From contig JAGWMJ010000008.1 of the NCBI GenBank assembly GCA_028871815.1, positions 62,001 to 126,000 on the forward strand: a stretch of DNA of 64,000 bases. Reading direction: 5' to 3'. Origin of the DNA: Armatimonadota bacterium (GTDB lineage: Bacteria; Armatimonadota; Chthonomonadetes; Chthonomonadales; Chthonomonadaceae). Positions within the stretch are counted from its first letter, which is position 1, and each line of letters starts with the position of its first letter. Below, one piece after another: positions 1-8,047 of this stretch. Under the pieces are notes generated by a model, which saw nothing but the letters and a program-made list of their open reading frames with translations, had not been told where the DNA came from and did not search any database. The translations under genes and the position numbers were made by a program.

Positions 1-454
1 GCGCGCCGGTATGGTCATCGCAAACGTAATCGTGGTTGCCGAGGACCGCATAGATGCCCAGCGGCGCATGCAGCCGTGAGAGTTCTTGCGTGCACGATGG
101 CATATAGCGCGACGAGCGGGTAACAAAATCGCCCGTAAGCAGGATGAGCGCGGGCATCTGCGCCATCGCCATATCCACAGCTTGTGCCACAAACTGCTGC
201 GACACACACCAGGAGCGATGTAGGTCGCTGATCTGCACGGCTCGGATGGGCGCAGTCAACCCGCGTACGGGCACGCGATGGCGCGTGACCTGCATCGAAC
301 TGACCTCGCCAAGGCCCTCGCCGAGCGCAGCGGTGCCTACGACGGCGGCCAGCCGGGTAATCGCGTCTCGGCGTGTGATCCATTCGCTCGATGGATCGTC
401 ATCCAGTTGGCATGCCACCAGCGCTTTGCGGGGGGCCTGTGGCGCGGCGTCCAT
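1..454 (-). CDS. Metallophosphoesterase, 3' end outside window
   Basis: Calcineurin-like phosphoesterase, cut by the left edge after about 151 codons. Read from the ATG complementary to 452-454, the frame gives a hydrophilic N-terminus, then a twin-arginine segment (TRRDAITRLAA) and a short hydrophobic stretch, which looks like a Tat signal or membrane anchor. The metal-binding blocks follow in the expected order: SDLH (D-x-H motif), LTGDFV (GD motif) and LGNHDY (GNHD motif). Family knowledge: such proteins bind two metals and hydrolyse phosphoesters, often UDP-diacylglucosamine or nucleotides; the substrate cannot be told here. It is divergent from the YchF-like gene with only 19 bp between starts, and an AT-rich block (461-470) in that gap could serve either gene. 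Confidence 0.85.
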   Translation of the reverse strand, partial: MDAAPQAPRKALVACQLDDDPSSEWITRRDAITRLAAVVGTAALGEGLGEVSSMQVTRHRVPVRGLTAPIRAVQISDLHRSWCVSQQFVAQAVDMAMAQMPALILLTGDFVTRSSRYMPSCTQELSRLHAPLGIYAVLGNHDYVCDDHTGA

Positions 455-473
455 CGTGCTACTATTATAGAAC

Positions 474-1553
474 ATGAAGACTGGCATCATCGGCCTGCCG
501 CAGAGCGGCAAGACCACGCTGTACAACGCGGTTTCGCGTTCCTCTGTAGATCTTTACGCAGACAGCGAGCCTCGTATCGCCGTCATCCAGGTTCCGGATC
601 CCCGATTTGAACATGCGGTGGCCGTTTGCAGCCCCAAGAAGCGCACCCCCGCCACGCTGGAGATCACCGACGGCGCCGCACGGATTGAGGCTGCTGCGCA
701 CTCCAGGTCCGGCGGGCGCGGCACGGGCGACTTTCTAGCCGGTGTGAGGTTGATGGACGCGCTGGTGCTGGTTGTGCGGGCTTTTCGCGACGCGGCCGGC
801 GCCGCTACCGATCCGGTTCGCGACGCCCAGCAGCTGATGGAGGAGCTGGTGCTCGCCGACCAGATACTGGTGGAGACGCGCCTGGAGCGGCTGGAGAAGG
901 GTCACCTTCAGAAGCGCGAGTCACCTGCGGAGGCCGCTGAGCGTCACGCCCTCTTGAAGGTGCTGGTACACCTTGAGGCCGGCCTCGCCCTGCGGACGCT
1001 GGAGATGACCGAAGACGAGCAGCGCTGCCTTCGCGGCTTTGCGTTCGTTTCCGCAAAGCCGCTTATCGTGGTGGCCAACACCGACGAGGGGGCGGATGCC
1101 GACTCTCCGGAAATCAGTGCGCTCTCCGCGTTTGCCGGTCAGCATGGCGCCGGATTTACCGCGCTCTGCTGCAAACTGGAGGCCGAAATTGCTCAGATGA
1201 ATCCCGCGGAAGAGCGCGAGTTTCTGGAGGCGCTGGGCCTGGCGGCTCCAGCGCGCGACAGGTTGATCCGCGAGGCCTACTCCGCGTTGGGGCTGATCTG
1301 CTTCTTTACCGTAGGCGATGACGAAGTCCGCGCCTGGACCGTAGCGAAAGGGACAATAGCTGTTCAGGCAGCCGAGAAGATTCACTCCGATATCGCCCGT
1401 GGTTTCATCCGGGCCGAGGTGATTGCGTGGGAGTTGTTTGAAGCGGCCGGCGGATGCTGGGACGACGCTCGCGGCGCCGGCCATGCGAGGTTGGAAGGCA
1501 AAGAGTATATCGTCCGGGACGGCGACGTTATGCACATCCGGTTCAAGGTTTAG
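474..1553 (+). CDS. YchF/OLA1-like P-loop NTPase with TGS domain
   Basis: 359 residues, close to YchF length (about 363). The P-loop is GLPQSGKTT at residues 7-15. The C-terminal TGS-like segment includes AWTVAKGTIAVQAA and ends in GKEYIVRDGDVMHIRF, the DUF933/TGS signature of the YchF subfamily of Obg GTPases. The central coiled-coil insertion is present. Oddities: the G3 segment reads ITDGAAR where YchF normally has D-x-A-G, and the specificity motif is NTDE rather than N-K-x-D or N-M-x-E, so this is a diverged subfamily, perhaps not the canonical YchF. YchF proteins bind ribosomes and prefer ATP; whether this one does is inference. The ATG lies about 5 nt from a possible -10 (TATTAT, 463-468), so the transcript may be nearly leaderless. 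Confidence 0.85.
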   Translation: MKTGIIGLPQSGKTTLYNAVSRSSVDLYADSEPRIAVIQVPDPRFEHAVAVCSPKKRTPATLEITDGAARIEAAAHSRSGGRGTGDFLAGVRLMDALVLVVRAFRDAAGAATDPVRDAQQLMEELVLADQILVETRLERLEKGHLQKRESPAEAAERHALLKVLVHLEAGLALRTLEMTEDEQRCLRGFAFVSAKPLIVVANTDEGADADSPEISALSAFAGQHGAGFTALCCKLEAEIAQMNPAEEREFLEALGLAAPARDRLIREAYSALGLICFFTVGDDEVRAWTVAKGTIAVQAAEKIHSDIARGFIRAEVIAWELFEAAGGCWDDARGAGHARLEGKEYIVRDGDVMHIRFKV

Positions 1554-1559
1554 GCTGCG

Positions 1560-2687
1560 TTGACCACCAACTCCGTGCGACAAGCTCGATCACAATGGCC
1601 GCCGGTTACGACCGGCCTTCTTGTGATCATTGGTCTCATTTTTGTCGCGATGATGAATGTGGGTCACCAGCGACCCGATGTTGTGGGCATGGCGTTTGGG
1701 GACCAGGAGCCCGCGATGGTGCGAGCTGGACAGTGGTGGCGCCTGATCACTCCGATTTTTCTGCACGCGAGCGTCCCGCATGTTGCGCTGAACGGCCTTT
1801 CGCTCTGGATGCTCGGAAGCTTTATGGAGCGGACCTATGGCTCGCGGCGCTTCTTCCTTATCTTTGTGGTCACGGGAATTTGCGGAAGCCTGCTCAGCCA
1901 GTTTTTTCTCCACAACGCGTCACTTGGGGCGTCGGGCGCGATCTTCGGATTGGTGGGCGCCGGCATGGCGTTTCCGATACGCTTCAAGCGGCTGGTCAAT
2001 CCCGAAGCCGGCCGGTCGATCTTCCGTCAGTTACTGTTTATCACGGTTATCAACCTTGGCTACGGCTTGATGGAGTCGCAGACGATTGATAACTACGCGC
2101 ATATTGGGGGCTTGATCAGTGGATTGGCAATGGGATGCCTGCTTATTCCCGAGGTTCTGGACCGCCGTCGAGACAGCCGCCGGGCGGCTGCCCTTGCCGC
2201 CACGTGCGGGGCGTTGGGTCTGCTGATACTGGTTTCCGGCGGCTTGCAGGCGCTGTGGACGCATCGGATGCTCGCAGAAGGCGGTTCGTGGGCGTACAAG
2301 CTCGAGGAATATGGGTCACAATCGGCACAACGAGCATGGCAGTGCCAGCTTCCCGTCACTTGGAAGACCGTGGAAGGCGCCTCTAACGGGCTTGGAATTG
2401 CGACTGGGCCAAATGGTTTGCAGTTGAGCGTGACGTACACGCCGGACCTACCGCGCACCGTGGTCACCGCAACGGCCGCCGCCAACGGGTATCGGGTGAG
2501 CCCGTACAGTAGCCGTGACCGTACTGTTTGGGTGCTGCCTCGCGCTACAACGGCGACTCAGTCGGCGCTGCTGTGGTCGTCGCAAGCCGGACTTCTGCAG
2601 ATGTCTCTCACGGGCCCTAAGGCAAAGCGGACCCTGTTTGAAGTGCTGATTGCATTCACGGTTCCAGCACAGGGGACCGGCCGGTAG
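1560..2687 (+). CDS. Rhomboid-family intramembrane serine protease with C-terminal extension
   Basis: Six-helix rhomboid core in residues about 15-230. The catalytic serine lies in GASGAIFG (Ser125) and the catalytic histidine in NYAHIGG (His181). The L1-loop region WWRLITPIFLHASVPHVALN (59-78) is typical of bacterial rhomboids. The first in-frame start is TTG at 1560; using the internal ATGs near residue 31 would remove the first membrane helix, so TTG is preferred. After the last helix come about 130 residues with no rhomboid homology, predicted beta-rich (SAQRAWQCQLPVTWKTV to the end), which may be a soluble domain on one membrane face. The gene starts 6 nt after the YchF-like stop and is probably co-transcribed with it. 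Substrates are unknown. Confidence 0.88.
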   Translation: MTTNSVRQARSQWPPVTTGLLVIIGLIFVAMMNVGHQRPDVVGMAFGDQEPAMVRAGQWWRLITPIFLHASVPHVALNGLSLWMLGSFMERTYGSRRFFLIFVVTGICGSLLSQFFLHNASLGASGAIFGLVGAGMAFPIRFKRLVNPEAGRSIFRQLLFITVINLGYGLMESQTIDNYAHIGGLISGLAMGCLLIPEVLDRRRDSRRAAALAATCGALGLLILVSGGLQALWTHRMLAEGGSWAYKLEEYGSQSAQRAWQCQLPVTWKTVEGASNGLGIATGPNGLQLSVTYTPDLPRTVVTATAAANGYRVSPYSSRDRTVWVLPRATTATQSALLWSSQAGLLQMSLTGPKAKRTLFEVLIAFTVPAQGTGR

Positions 2688-2719
2688 GATCGTTGTGCAG
2701 GACGTTGGCTAACGGGCCG

Positions 2720-2747
2720 GGAACTGAATGCGCAGCATCCCACGATA
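2720..2747 (+). promoter_or_regulatory. Candidate ECF sigma (autoregulatory) promoter
   Basis: GGAACT at 2720-2725 is followed after 17 nt by CGATA at 2743-2747, 40 nt before the proposed sigma-factor ATG. GAACT-type -35 elements with this spacing are the usual target of RpoE-like ECF sigma factors, which often transcribe their own operons. No TTGACA/TATAAT pair is seen here. The assignment rests on motif resemblance only. Confidence 0.4.
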
Positions 2748-2787
2748 TTAAGTGTTGAGAGTGACGCTTCGGAGGGAACCACGCGGT

Positions 2788-3363
2788 ATGTACCGGCGCA
2801 ACGGACAGACGGAAGACACGGCGGCGCTGTTTGAGGAGCTGCTGCACGAGCATGAAGCGGCGATATACCGCGTTGGCTTCCGCCTGACCGGCAACCACGA
2901 AGACGCGGAGGACCTTGTTCAGGATGCGCTCTTCGACGCCTTCCTGGGCTTCGACCGGTTTGAATCCGGCACGAACTTTGATCGGTGGATATTCCGGATT
3001 CTGCACACCACGTATGTGGATGCGCAGCGGCGAGCTATCAGCAGGCTGAATGGGCATCGCAACCTCAGTCTTGACGACGAAGGGCTGGAGAAGTTAGCGG
3101 ACCACTCGCTTCCGCCGGACGCCAGACTAATGGCCGGCGCTCTGGATGAACCCTGGCAGCAGGGGCTGATGAGGCTGAAGCCGGACCAGCGCATGCTGCT
3201 GGTATTGTGCGATATCGAGGGACTCTCTTATGAGGAGGCGGCTCAGGTAATGGGCCGCTCAGTGGGTACCGTGCGGTCTCGTCTGCATCGGGCGCGGCTC
3301 CAGTTGCGCAAGCTTCTGCAGCCGATGCTCTCTTTAAAACCGAAGGAACCTGCGCGAAAATGA
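2788..3363 (+). CDS. RNA polymerase ECF sigma factor (RpoE-like)
   Basis: 191 residues from the ATG at 2788. An upstream in-frame GTG exists at 2752, but GGAGGG at 2771-2776 sits 11 nt before the ATG and the extra residues look non-conserved. Region 2 is clear (YRVGFRLTGNHEDAEDLVQ, then FDRWIFRILHTTYVD), and region 4 carries the helix-turn-helix LSYEEAAQVMGRSVGTVRSR. It overlaps the next gene by 4 nt (ATGA), and that gene has an anti-sigma zinc-finger motif, followed by an RseB-like gene. Family and context make this an envelope-stress or extracytoplasmic regulator whose activity is held by the membrane partner downstream. Confidence 0.93.
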   Translation: MYRRNGQTEDTAALFEELLHEHEAAIYRVGFRLTGNHEDAEDLVQDALFDAFLGFDRFESGTNFDRWIFRILHTTYVDAQRRAISRLNGHRNLSLDDEGLEKLADHSLPPDARLMAGALDEPWQQGLMRLKPDQRMLLVLCDIEGLSYEEAAQVMGRSVGTVRSRLHRARLQLRKLLQPMLSLKPKEPARK

Positions 3364-3938
3364 ATCTTGATTGCAAACACGTAGAGGCCTATTTGGGGCT
3401 TTGGGCGGATGACAGTCTGGGCGTGAAGCAGGCCCTGGCAGTTCGGCGCCACCTGGATGACTGCCAGCAATGCAGCCTTGCGGCAGCGGAGCTCCGACGC
3501 CTGAAGCGCGACATGCTTCGGGTTGCAGCCCCTGCTGCCCGCGCGGACTTCTGGGAGCGCATGCATCACGATCTGCGAGCAATTGGCGACCGCGGGCGCA
3601 TGTGTGCTGCAGCTGCACGTGCCGCGGAGCGGCGTCGCATTCGTGACCACCACAGGCGGCATGGTCAGGTGATACGGTCGGCGGCGGTAGCCGCCGTAGG
3701 TATTACGATGATGGCAGTTCTGCCGTACGTCCCATTCGCCCGCTACCGGCGGCCGGCCCTCATCGCCGGCAAGGGCTCCGCGGCGCCGAGCCAATCGATC
3801 AGTATCGATTCGATTGTTGCGGCTCACATGGCGAGCGGCGCCACTTTGCCATGGGCCGATTCCGGGCGAGCGCGATACGTGGTTGCCCAGGCCCGCGCCG
3901 CCGATTGGAGTGGCGACGGCGATCTGGACCTGAAGTAA
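3360..3938 (+). CDS. Membrane anti-sigma factor, zinc-finger type
   Basis: 192 residues. The N-terminus has CKHVEAYLGLWADDSL and then RRHLDDCQQC, the H-x3-C-x2-C anti-sigma (ZAS) signature that binds the cognate sigma factor in the cytoplasm. One membrane segment follows at about residues 105-125 (SAAVAAVGITMMAVLPYVPF), leaving about 65 residues outside. The gene starts inside the sigma-factor stop codon (ATGA overlap), a sign of translational coupling and balanced stoichiometry. The next gene is RseB-like, so the extracytoplasmic tail is a plausible docking site for that protein, as in RseA-RseB. The specific signal is not visible. Confidence 0.85.
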   Translation: MNLDCKHVEAYLGLWADDSLGVKQALAVRRHLDDCQQCSLAAAELRRLKRDMLRVAAPAARADFWERMHHDLRAIGDRGRMCAAAARAAERRRIRDHHRRHGQVIRSAAVAAVGITMMAVLPYVPFARYRRPALIAGKGSAAPSQSISIDSIVAAHMASGATLPWADSGRARYVVAQARAADWSGDGDLDLK

Positions 3939-3957
3939 CCTTGAAGATTTGGCTCCG

Positions 3958-5025
3958 ATGACGCGGTTCTGGCCGCAGTGCGCTGCTGTTGGTTGCTCGG
4001 CGCTAGCGGCTGCGGCAGGCGGCGCGCAGCAGCGGCCGTCGGCGGAGAGTGCGTTGCGCCGAGCGTTTAGCGCTCCGTTCCACTTACGATATGCCGGCAT
4101 CCAGACCGTTCTGACATTCGCCGCCGGGCAGGGAACCGCATCGGTCACTGCGGAACTGCACCCGGCGCCGGGCAAGTTCCGCATCGCCTACATCAATCCG
4201 GCCAGCAGCCGCGGTCGCCTTGAACAGAGCGACGGGCGGGTTGATCGGCTCTACCTGCCGGCCCAACGACTCGTGGTGGTTTCAGCCGCGACGGGCCAGT
4301 CTGCCGACCCGGCCGCCATTCGGAGGTCGATCCGGCGGCTCGAGCGGAACTATCGACTCCAGATTGCGCGAAGTGTCCATGGGGTAGACGGTCGCGCTGC
4401 CTGGCGAGTGCGCATCACACCGCTTGACCACGCACGCCCGCGCCAGGTTCTTTGGATTGACCGGTCGACCTGGCTGATAACCCGGCGGGCAACCTACACG
4501 GCCGATGGCGCGGAAGCGTCGCGCAGCTCGTGGAGGCTCCTGCGGGTTGGTGGTGCGGTGCCGACCAGCTTACCCAGCTGGCACGATCCGCCACATGCGC
4601 GGGTAGTTACCACCATCGGCAGCAGCAGCAGGCTGGCGACGCCGGCGGCGGCCCAGCGCGCCACCGGCGGCGCGGTGGTGCCTGCCAGGATCGGCGGTGG
4701 TTTCGGGTTTGATTCAGCCCGCACGATGCGTGCCAAGGGTAGCACCGGGGTATTGGTGACCTATTCGGACGGACTTAACGCAGTTTCGCTGCTGCTGCTG
4801 CCGGGCCGGCGCACCATTGCCGTCTCCCCGAGCGACGTAGCGTTAAAAGCTCCGGCGATGCCTGGACGACAGGATCAGCGCGAGATGCGTCGTGGGATGC
4901 TGACGATACTTTGGTGGTACGATCCGCGCCTGAACGCCACAGCATCGCTGCAGGGCGAAGTGACGCCGCAGCTCCTGCTGAAGCTGGCAATGAACGTTGT
5001 TCCAACCGCACATAAGCAGCGTTAG
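3958..5025 (+). CDS. Exported RseB/MucB-like sigma-E regulatory protein
   Basis: About 355 residues. The start is the ATG at 3958; a TTG at 3949 is in frame. The N-terminus looks like a signal peptide ending near AAAAGGAQQ. The body resembles the LolA-like fold of RseB/MucB: FRIAYINPASSRGRLEQSDG, an R-Q-V-L-W-I-D-R turn and, in the C-terminal domain, the GVLVTYSDGLNAVSLLLLPG block, which matches the MucB/RseB C-terminal signature. In RseB systems this protein senses misplaced lipid or lipoprotein and shields the anti-sigma factor from proteolysis. Its place directly after a sigma/anti-sigma pair supports that role. Its stop overlaps the stop of the convergent anti-sigma gene by 4 nt. Confidence 0.75.
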   Translation: MTRFWPQCAAVGCSALAAAAGGAQQRPSAESALRRAFSAPFHLRYAGIQTVLTFAAGQGTASVTAELHPAPGKFRIAYINPASSRGRLEQSDGRVDRLYLPAQRLVVVSAATGQSADPAAIRRSIRRLERNYRLQIARSVHGVDGRAAWRVRITPLDHARPRQVLWIDRSTWLITRRATYTADGAEASRSSWRLLRVGGAVPTSLPSWHDPPHARVVTTIGSSSRLATPAAAQRATGGAVVPARIGGGFGFDSARTMRAKGSTGVLVTYSDGLNAVSLLLLPGRRTIAVSPSDVALKAPAMPGRQDQREMRRGMLTILWWYDPRLNATASLQGEVTPQLLLKLAMNVVPTAHKQR

Positions 5026-5723
5026 CGGCGCCAGAGCTTGAGGTGCAGCTGGATCGGACTTGCGCCGCCACTTTCCGGAGTTGCCGTTATATCCAGCGAA
5101 TCACCAATAGGATCGCTGGTAATCGGTACAACCAATGTGATGATGCCATGCGCAGCCTGGGCGCCCGGAACCGAAGCGGCTGCCGCTCCGGCAACACGGA
5201 TGCTGTAGACCGTGCCCGTGGGGGTCACTGGCAGCTGGAGGTGCAGAAAAAGCCTGGCGCCGTTTGGCGCCTGCGTCCACTCCGCATACGAAGAGTTGGC
5301 CGGTGGCACGGCGCTTCCGTGATGCATCACCAGTTGGAGCAGCCAGCCGGGCCCAAGCTCCGCCTTCTGAACCTTGGGAACGGAAACGAATGCGCTAAGG
5401 ATGATCACCGCTGCGCCGGCAAGTGCGAGCGAGCGTGGGCGCAGCAAAAGTGCGAGCGATGGAAGCGAGAAACCAACGCGCCGGCTGGGAGACGCTTCCG
5501 GCCGGCGACTGGCGATACCGGCCCACACGGCTGTGTGGAGCTCGGCAGGCGCATCCACGGCCGGCAGCGCGTCCAACTCTCGCCACAACTTGCCGACACC
5601 GTCGTACGCCTCACGGCAGCTTGTGCAGTCGCCCAGGTGTGCGGCCACGGCGACGCGCAGCGGCTTTTCCATGGAACCGCCCACGTAGTCGGAGACCAGG
5701 TCCAACACCTCGTTGCACTTCAT
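5022..5723 (-). CDS. Membrane anti-sigma factor (zf-HC2 type)
   Basis: 233 residues beginning MKCNEVLDLVSDYVGG, with VAAHLGDCTSCREAY forming the H-x3-C-x2-C zinc-finger anti-sigma motif at about residues 29-36. A single membrane helix lies at about residues 94-112 (SLALAGAAVIILSAFVSV). The outer domain of about 120 residues contains WTQAPNGARLFLHLQLPVTP and is predicted to be mostly beta strand, possibly an anti-sigma-K-like (RskA) domain. It lies 42 nt downstream of an ECF sigma gene on the same strand and is the obvious partner. The gene converges on the first sigma module, and the two modules end on overlapping stop codons. Confidence 0.85.
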   Translation of the reverse strand: MKCNEVLDLVSDYVGGSMEKPLRVAVAAHLGDCTSCREAYDGVGKLWRELDALPAVDAPAELHTAVWAGIASRRPEASPSRRVGFSLPSLALLLRPRSLALAGAAVIILSAFVSVPKVQKAELGPGWLLQLVMHHGSAVPPANSSYAEWTQAPNGARLFLHLQLPVTPTGTVYSIRVAGAAAASVPGAQAAHGIITLVVPITSDPIGDSLDITATPESGGASPIQLHLKLWRR

Positions 5724-5765
5724 GACCGCGGCCTTTCCAAATCGATAATCAACGGTGAGACGATG

Positions 5766-6353
5766 CTATGGCAGCAAGAGTTCCCGCGATTCGAGCAGGC
5801 GCGAGCGCAATGTGAGGCGGGCGCGGTTCAGGCGCGACTTCACCGTTCCAATCGGCAGGTCCATCGCTTCGGCGATCTCCTCATACGACAGTCCCTCGGT
5901 ATGGTAGAGAACAATCATCGCACGCTGATAATCCGGCAGGGTTTCAATTGCCTGCTGAATGGTTTCGGCCCGCTCGCGCTGCTCTGCGACCTCGGACGGC
6001 CGCGGCGCCGGATCTTCCACCTGACGCGATACTGAACTCTCGTCCAGACTGATGTACTCCTCCAGCGAGAGGTGTGTCCGGTTTTGCGCGCGTTTCCGCC
6101 GGTCGAGGTAGACGTTGGTAACGATGCGGTACAGCCATGTGGAAAAGTTGGCGTCGCCGCGAAAGAGCTTGATCGCCTGAAAGACGCGGATAAAGGCATC
6201 CACGCTCACATCGTTGGCATCGTCGTAGTTGCCCGTAAGCCGATAGGCCAGGTTGTAGACGCGCTTTTGGTAGGTGGCCATCAACCGATCGAAGGCATTA
6301 CGGTCGCCACGTTTGCACTGCTCGATGATCCGCTGCTCGCTTGCATCTTCCAT
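5766..6353 (-). CDS. RNA polymerase ECF sigma factor (second module)
   Basis: 195 residues from the ATG at 6353 (MEDASEQRIIEQ). A longer in-frame start at 6458 would add 35 Arg/Pro-rich residues and run into the upstream gene, so it is rejected. Region 2: CKRGDRNAFDRLM, VYNLAYRLTGNYDDANDV and FSTWLYRIVTNVYLDRRKR. Region 4: YHTEGLSYEEIAEAMDLPIG followed by TVKSRLNRARLTLRSRL. It resembles the SigW/RpoE group more closely than the first sigma factor in this window does. The anti-sigma gene follows after 42 nt, and a DUF4446 gene lies 32 nt upstream on the same strand, so the three may share a transcript. Confidence 0.93.
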   Translation of the reverse strand: MEDASEQRIIEQCKRGDRNAFDRLMATYQKRVYNLAYRLTGNYDDANDVSVDAFIRVFQAIKLFRGDANFSTWLYRIVTNVYLDRRKRAQNRTHLSLEEYISLDESSVSRQVEDPAPRPSEVAEQRERAETIQQAIETLPDYQRAMIVLYHTEGLSYEEIAEAMDLPIGTVKSRLNRARLTLRSRLLESRELLLP

Positions 6354-6385
6354 GGTAAGTCGTGGACGCGTCGAACCGAACGGAC

Positions 6386-6880
6386 CTACGTGCGACTGCG
6401 TTCCAGGGCCAGCTCTTCTTCGTGCGAGAGCGTGTGGCTCGGCTTGCCGTTTGCGCATGCCTTTGCGTAGACCTGTACGCTGTTGCGGCTGCGTACGCTG
6501 CTCAGGATCACGCCATCACCTACGGCGTTGAGCAGCGCCACAGAAAAACTCTGCTCTCCACCCACATCGTCAAACGCGTTATACCGCACCATGCCGCACC
6601 GCTGCAGACACAAGGGCAGTCCTGCCTGCAGCACCGACACCGCAGTTTCAAGTTGAGCCATATCGCCCTGAATAGTCCGCACCGCATCGATATGGTGATT
6701 CAACGCACCCTCAAAGCTTCCATCGGTGGCGCCTCGCGTCATCTGATCCAGGCGTGCCCGTAGAGCACGACCGCGGTGAATCTCGCGACCAAGAAGGATG
6801 GCCATCAGCACAAGAAGAACGGCGAGCACCACGATGGCCACGCCGGCCTCCGGCATGAGTACCCTGTTCAGTGTCTCCAA
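6386..6880 (-). CDS. DUF4446 membrane protein
   Basis: 164 residues with one N-terminal membrane helix (AGVAIVVLAVLLVLMAILLG), a helical linker and the conserved DUF4446 core: VRYNAFDDVGGEQSFSVALL, then GDGVILSSVRSRNSVQVYAK and the terminal LSHEEELAL. The start is TTG at 6880; GGAGGGG (complement of 6886-6892) lies 5 nt upstream, which supports it over the ATG at 6856. The function of the family is not known; it is common in Firmicutes and neighbouring phyla near cell-division or ParB-type genes. Here it is divergent from lepB and precedes an ECF sigma gene. Confidence 0.85.
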   Translation of the reverse strand: METLNRVLMPEAGVAIVVLAVLLVLMAILLGREIHRGRALRARLDQMTRGATDGSFEGALNHHIDAVRTIQGDMAQLETAVSVLQAGLPLCLQRCGMVRYNAFDDVGGEQSFSVALLNAVGDGVILSSVRSRNSVQVYAKACANGKPSHTLSHEEELALERSRT

Positions 6881-6901
6881 ATATGCCCCTCCGCACGCGG
6901 G

Positions 6902-6907
6902 TATAAT
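6902..6907 (+). promoter_or_regulatory. Probable -10 element for lepB
   Basis: TATAAT at 6902-6907 lies 45 nt upstream of the lepB ATG in the 72-nt gap between two divergent genes. No good -35 hexamer is seen 16-18 nt upstream, so this is either a weak or an activator-assisted promoter. Confidence 0.45.
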
Positions 6908-6952
6908 TCCCCCGCGGCGCCGGACCCGACGACGAGGCGCCAGGAGTTCCGG

Positions 6953-7495
6953 ATGGCCCCCGCACGCCGCAGGCAGCAGGTGCTGCTGATTGCTTTCATA
7001 CTATTAGCAACGTTCTTCGTGTTGAACTACCGTATCGCCATCGTGCGTGGCGCCTCCATGGAACCGACCTACTTCGACGGCCGCGTGATACTTGCTCGGA
7101 GATATCCCTGGCCAGACCGGGATTTGAAGCGCGGTGACGTGGTGTTGATGCGTCACGATCGCGGCATCATCATCAAGCGCGTAGCGCGCCTACCGGGCGA
7201 CATCATCGACACCTCTTACCCAAACCTGCTCGCCTACGCGCAGGCGGGCGGGCTTACGGACTACTTTCAGCAGACCTCGATTCAGACCCCTCGGGGCATG
7301 CAGGTTACGTACACGGTTCCGGCAGGGTTTATTGAAGTACTGGGTGACAATCCGCGCGTTTCCGATGACAGTCGAATGTTCGGCCCGGTTTCGATTCGCG
7401 ACGTAGTCGGTGTAGTGGTTGGGGCGCCTGCCGGTCCGGCTCCGCTGCCGCAACACCCGCGCTACCAGACGCCCTCGCCGGGCCAGGCTGGATGA
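6953..7495 (+). CDS. lepB: Signal peptidase I
   Basis: 180 residues. The protein removes signal peptides from exported proteins at the outer face of the cytoplasmic membrane. It has one N-terminal membrane anchor (QQVLLIAFILLATFFVLNY), the catalytic serine box RGASMEPT (Ser35), the box GDVVLMRH, the catalytic lysine in IIKRVARLPGD (Lys75), and the conserved GDNPRVSDDSRMFGPV near the C-terminus. The ATG at 6953 follows AGGAG at 6942-6946. The length is that of short Gram-positive-type SPases with a single anchor. A TATAAT sits 45 nt upstream. Many of the exported proteins in this window would be substrates. Confidence 0.95.
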   Translation: MAPARRRQQVLLIAFILLATFFVLNYRIAIVRGASMEPTYFDGRVILARRYPWPDRDLKRGDVVLMRHDRGIIIKRVARLPGDIIDTSYPNLLAYAQAGGLTDYFQQTSIQTPRGMQVTYTVPAGFIEVLGDNPRVSDDSRMFGPVSIRDVVGVVVGAPAGPAPLPQHPRYQTPSPGQAG

Positions 7496-7546
7496 TCACC
7501 CGTATTGTAGCACCGCATCCGCGGATGGAATGAACCGACGGAAGGA

Positions 7547-8047
7547 ATGCAAACCTGTAGAATCCCGCGCTTCCCAAGCGTGGACTGGAGGCAAGGGCGC
7601 ACCACGTTTACTGCTGGAGCGCCGCCGATATCGGATCGCATCCTGGCCGCGATAGTCTTCGCCATCCAGGCTCAGCGATTTCTGTTGGCCGATATTGTTG
7701 GGCGCGGATGGTGTGTGCCGGGCGGCGGCCTGGAGCACGGCGAGACGCTGGAGGCGTGTGTCCGCCGTGAAACGCTGGAAGAAGCCGGCGCGCGATTGGG
7801 CAGCCTGGTGTATCTGGGCGTTTTCACCGTGGCCCGACGGCCGCTGCCGCCATTATGCGTCCCGGCGTACCGATCTCCGGTGCTGGCTCTGGGGCCGGTG
7901 GGTATGCCGGGTGAATCGCGTGGGGTGCGCCTGGTTCGCCCTAACGAACTCTCAACTGCCTATTACCGGTGGGATGCCCTGCTTGAAGCGGTGTTTGCCT
8001 ACGCCGAGCAACACCACACGAGCGGATACCCGCCTGCCGGCGCTTAA
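7547..8047 (+). CDS. Nudix hydrolase
   Basis: About 166 residues. The Nudix box is intact: GGGLEHGETLEACVRRETLE continues into EAGA, giving the G-x5-E-x7-R-E-U-x-E-E-x-G-U pattern. WCVPGGGLE precedes it as usual. The substrate cannot be predicted; this size fits small (d)NTP or sugar-nucleotide hydrolases. The start is uncertain: the ATG at 7547 directly abuts GGAAGGA, which is too close for normal ribosome binding, and a GTG at 7583 is an alternative. Its stop overlaps the stop of the convergent ThuA-like gene by 4 nt. Confidence 0.87.
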   Translation: MQTCRIPRFPSVDWRQGRTTFTAGAPPISDRILAAIVFAIQAQRFLLADIVGRGWCVPGGGLEHGETLEACVRRETLEEAGARLGSLVYLGVFTVARRPLPPLCVPAYRSPVLALGPVGMPGESRGVRLVRPNELSTAYYRWDALLEAVFAYAEQHHTSGYPPAGA

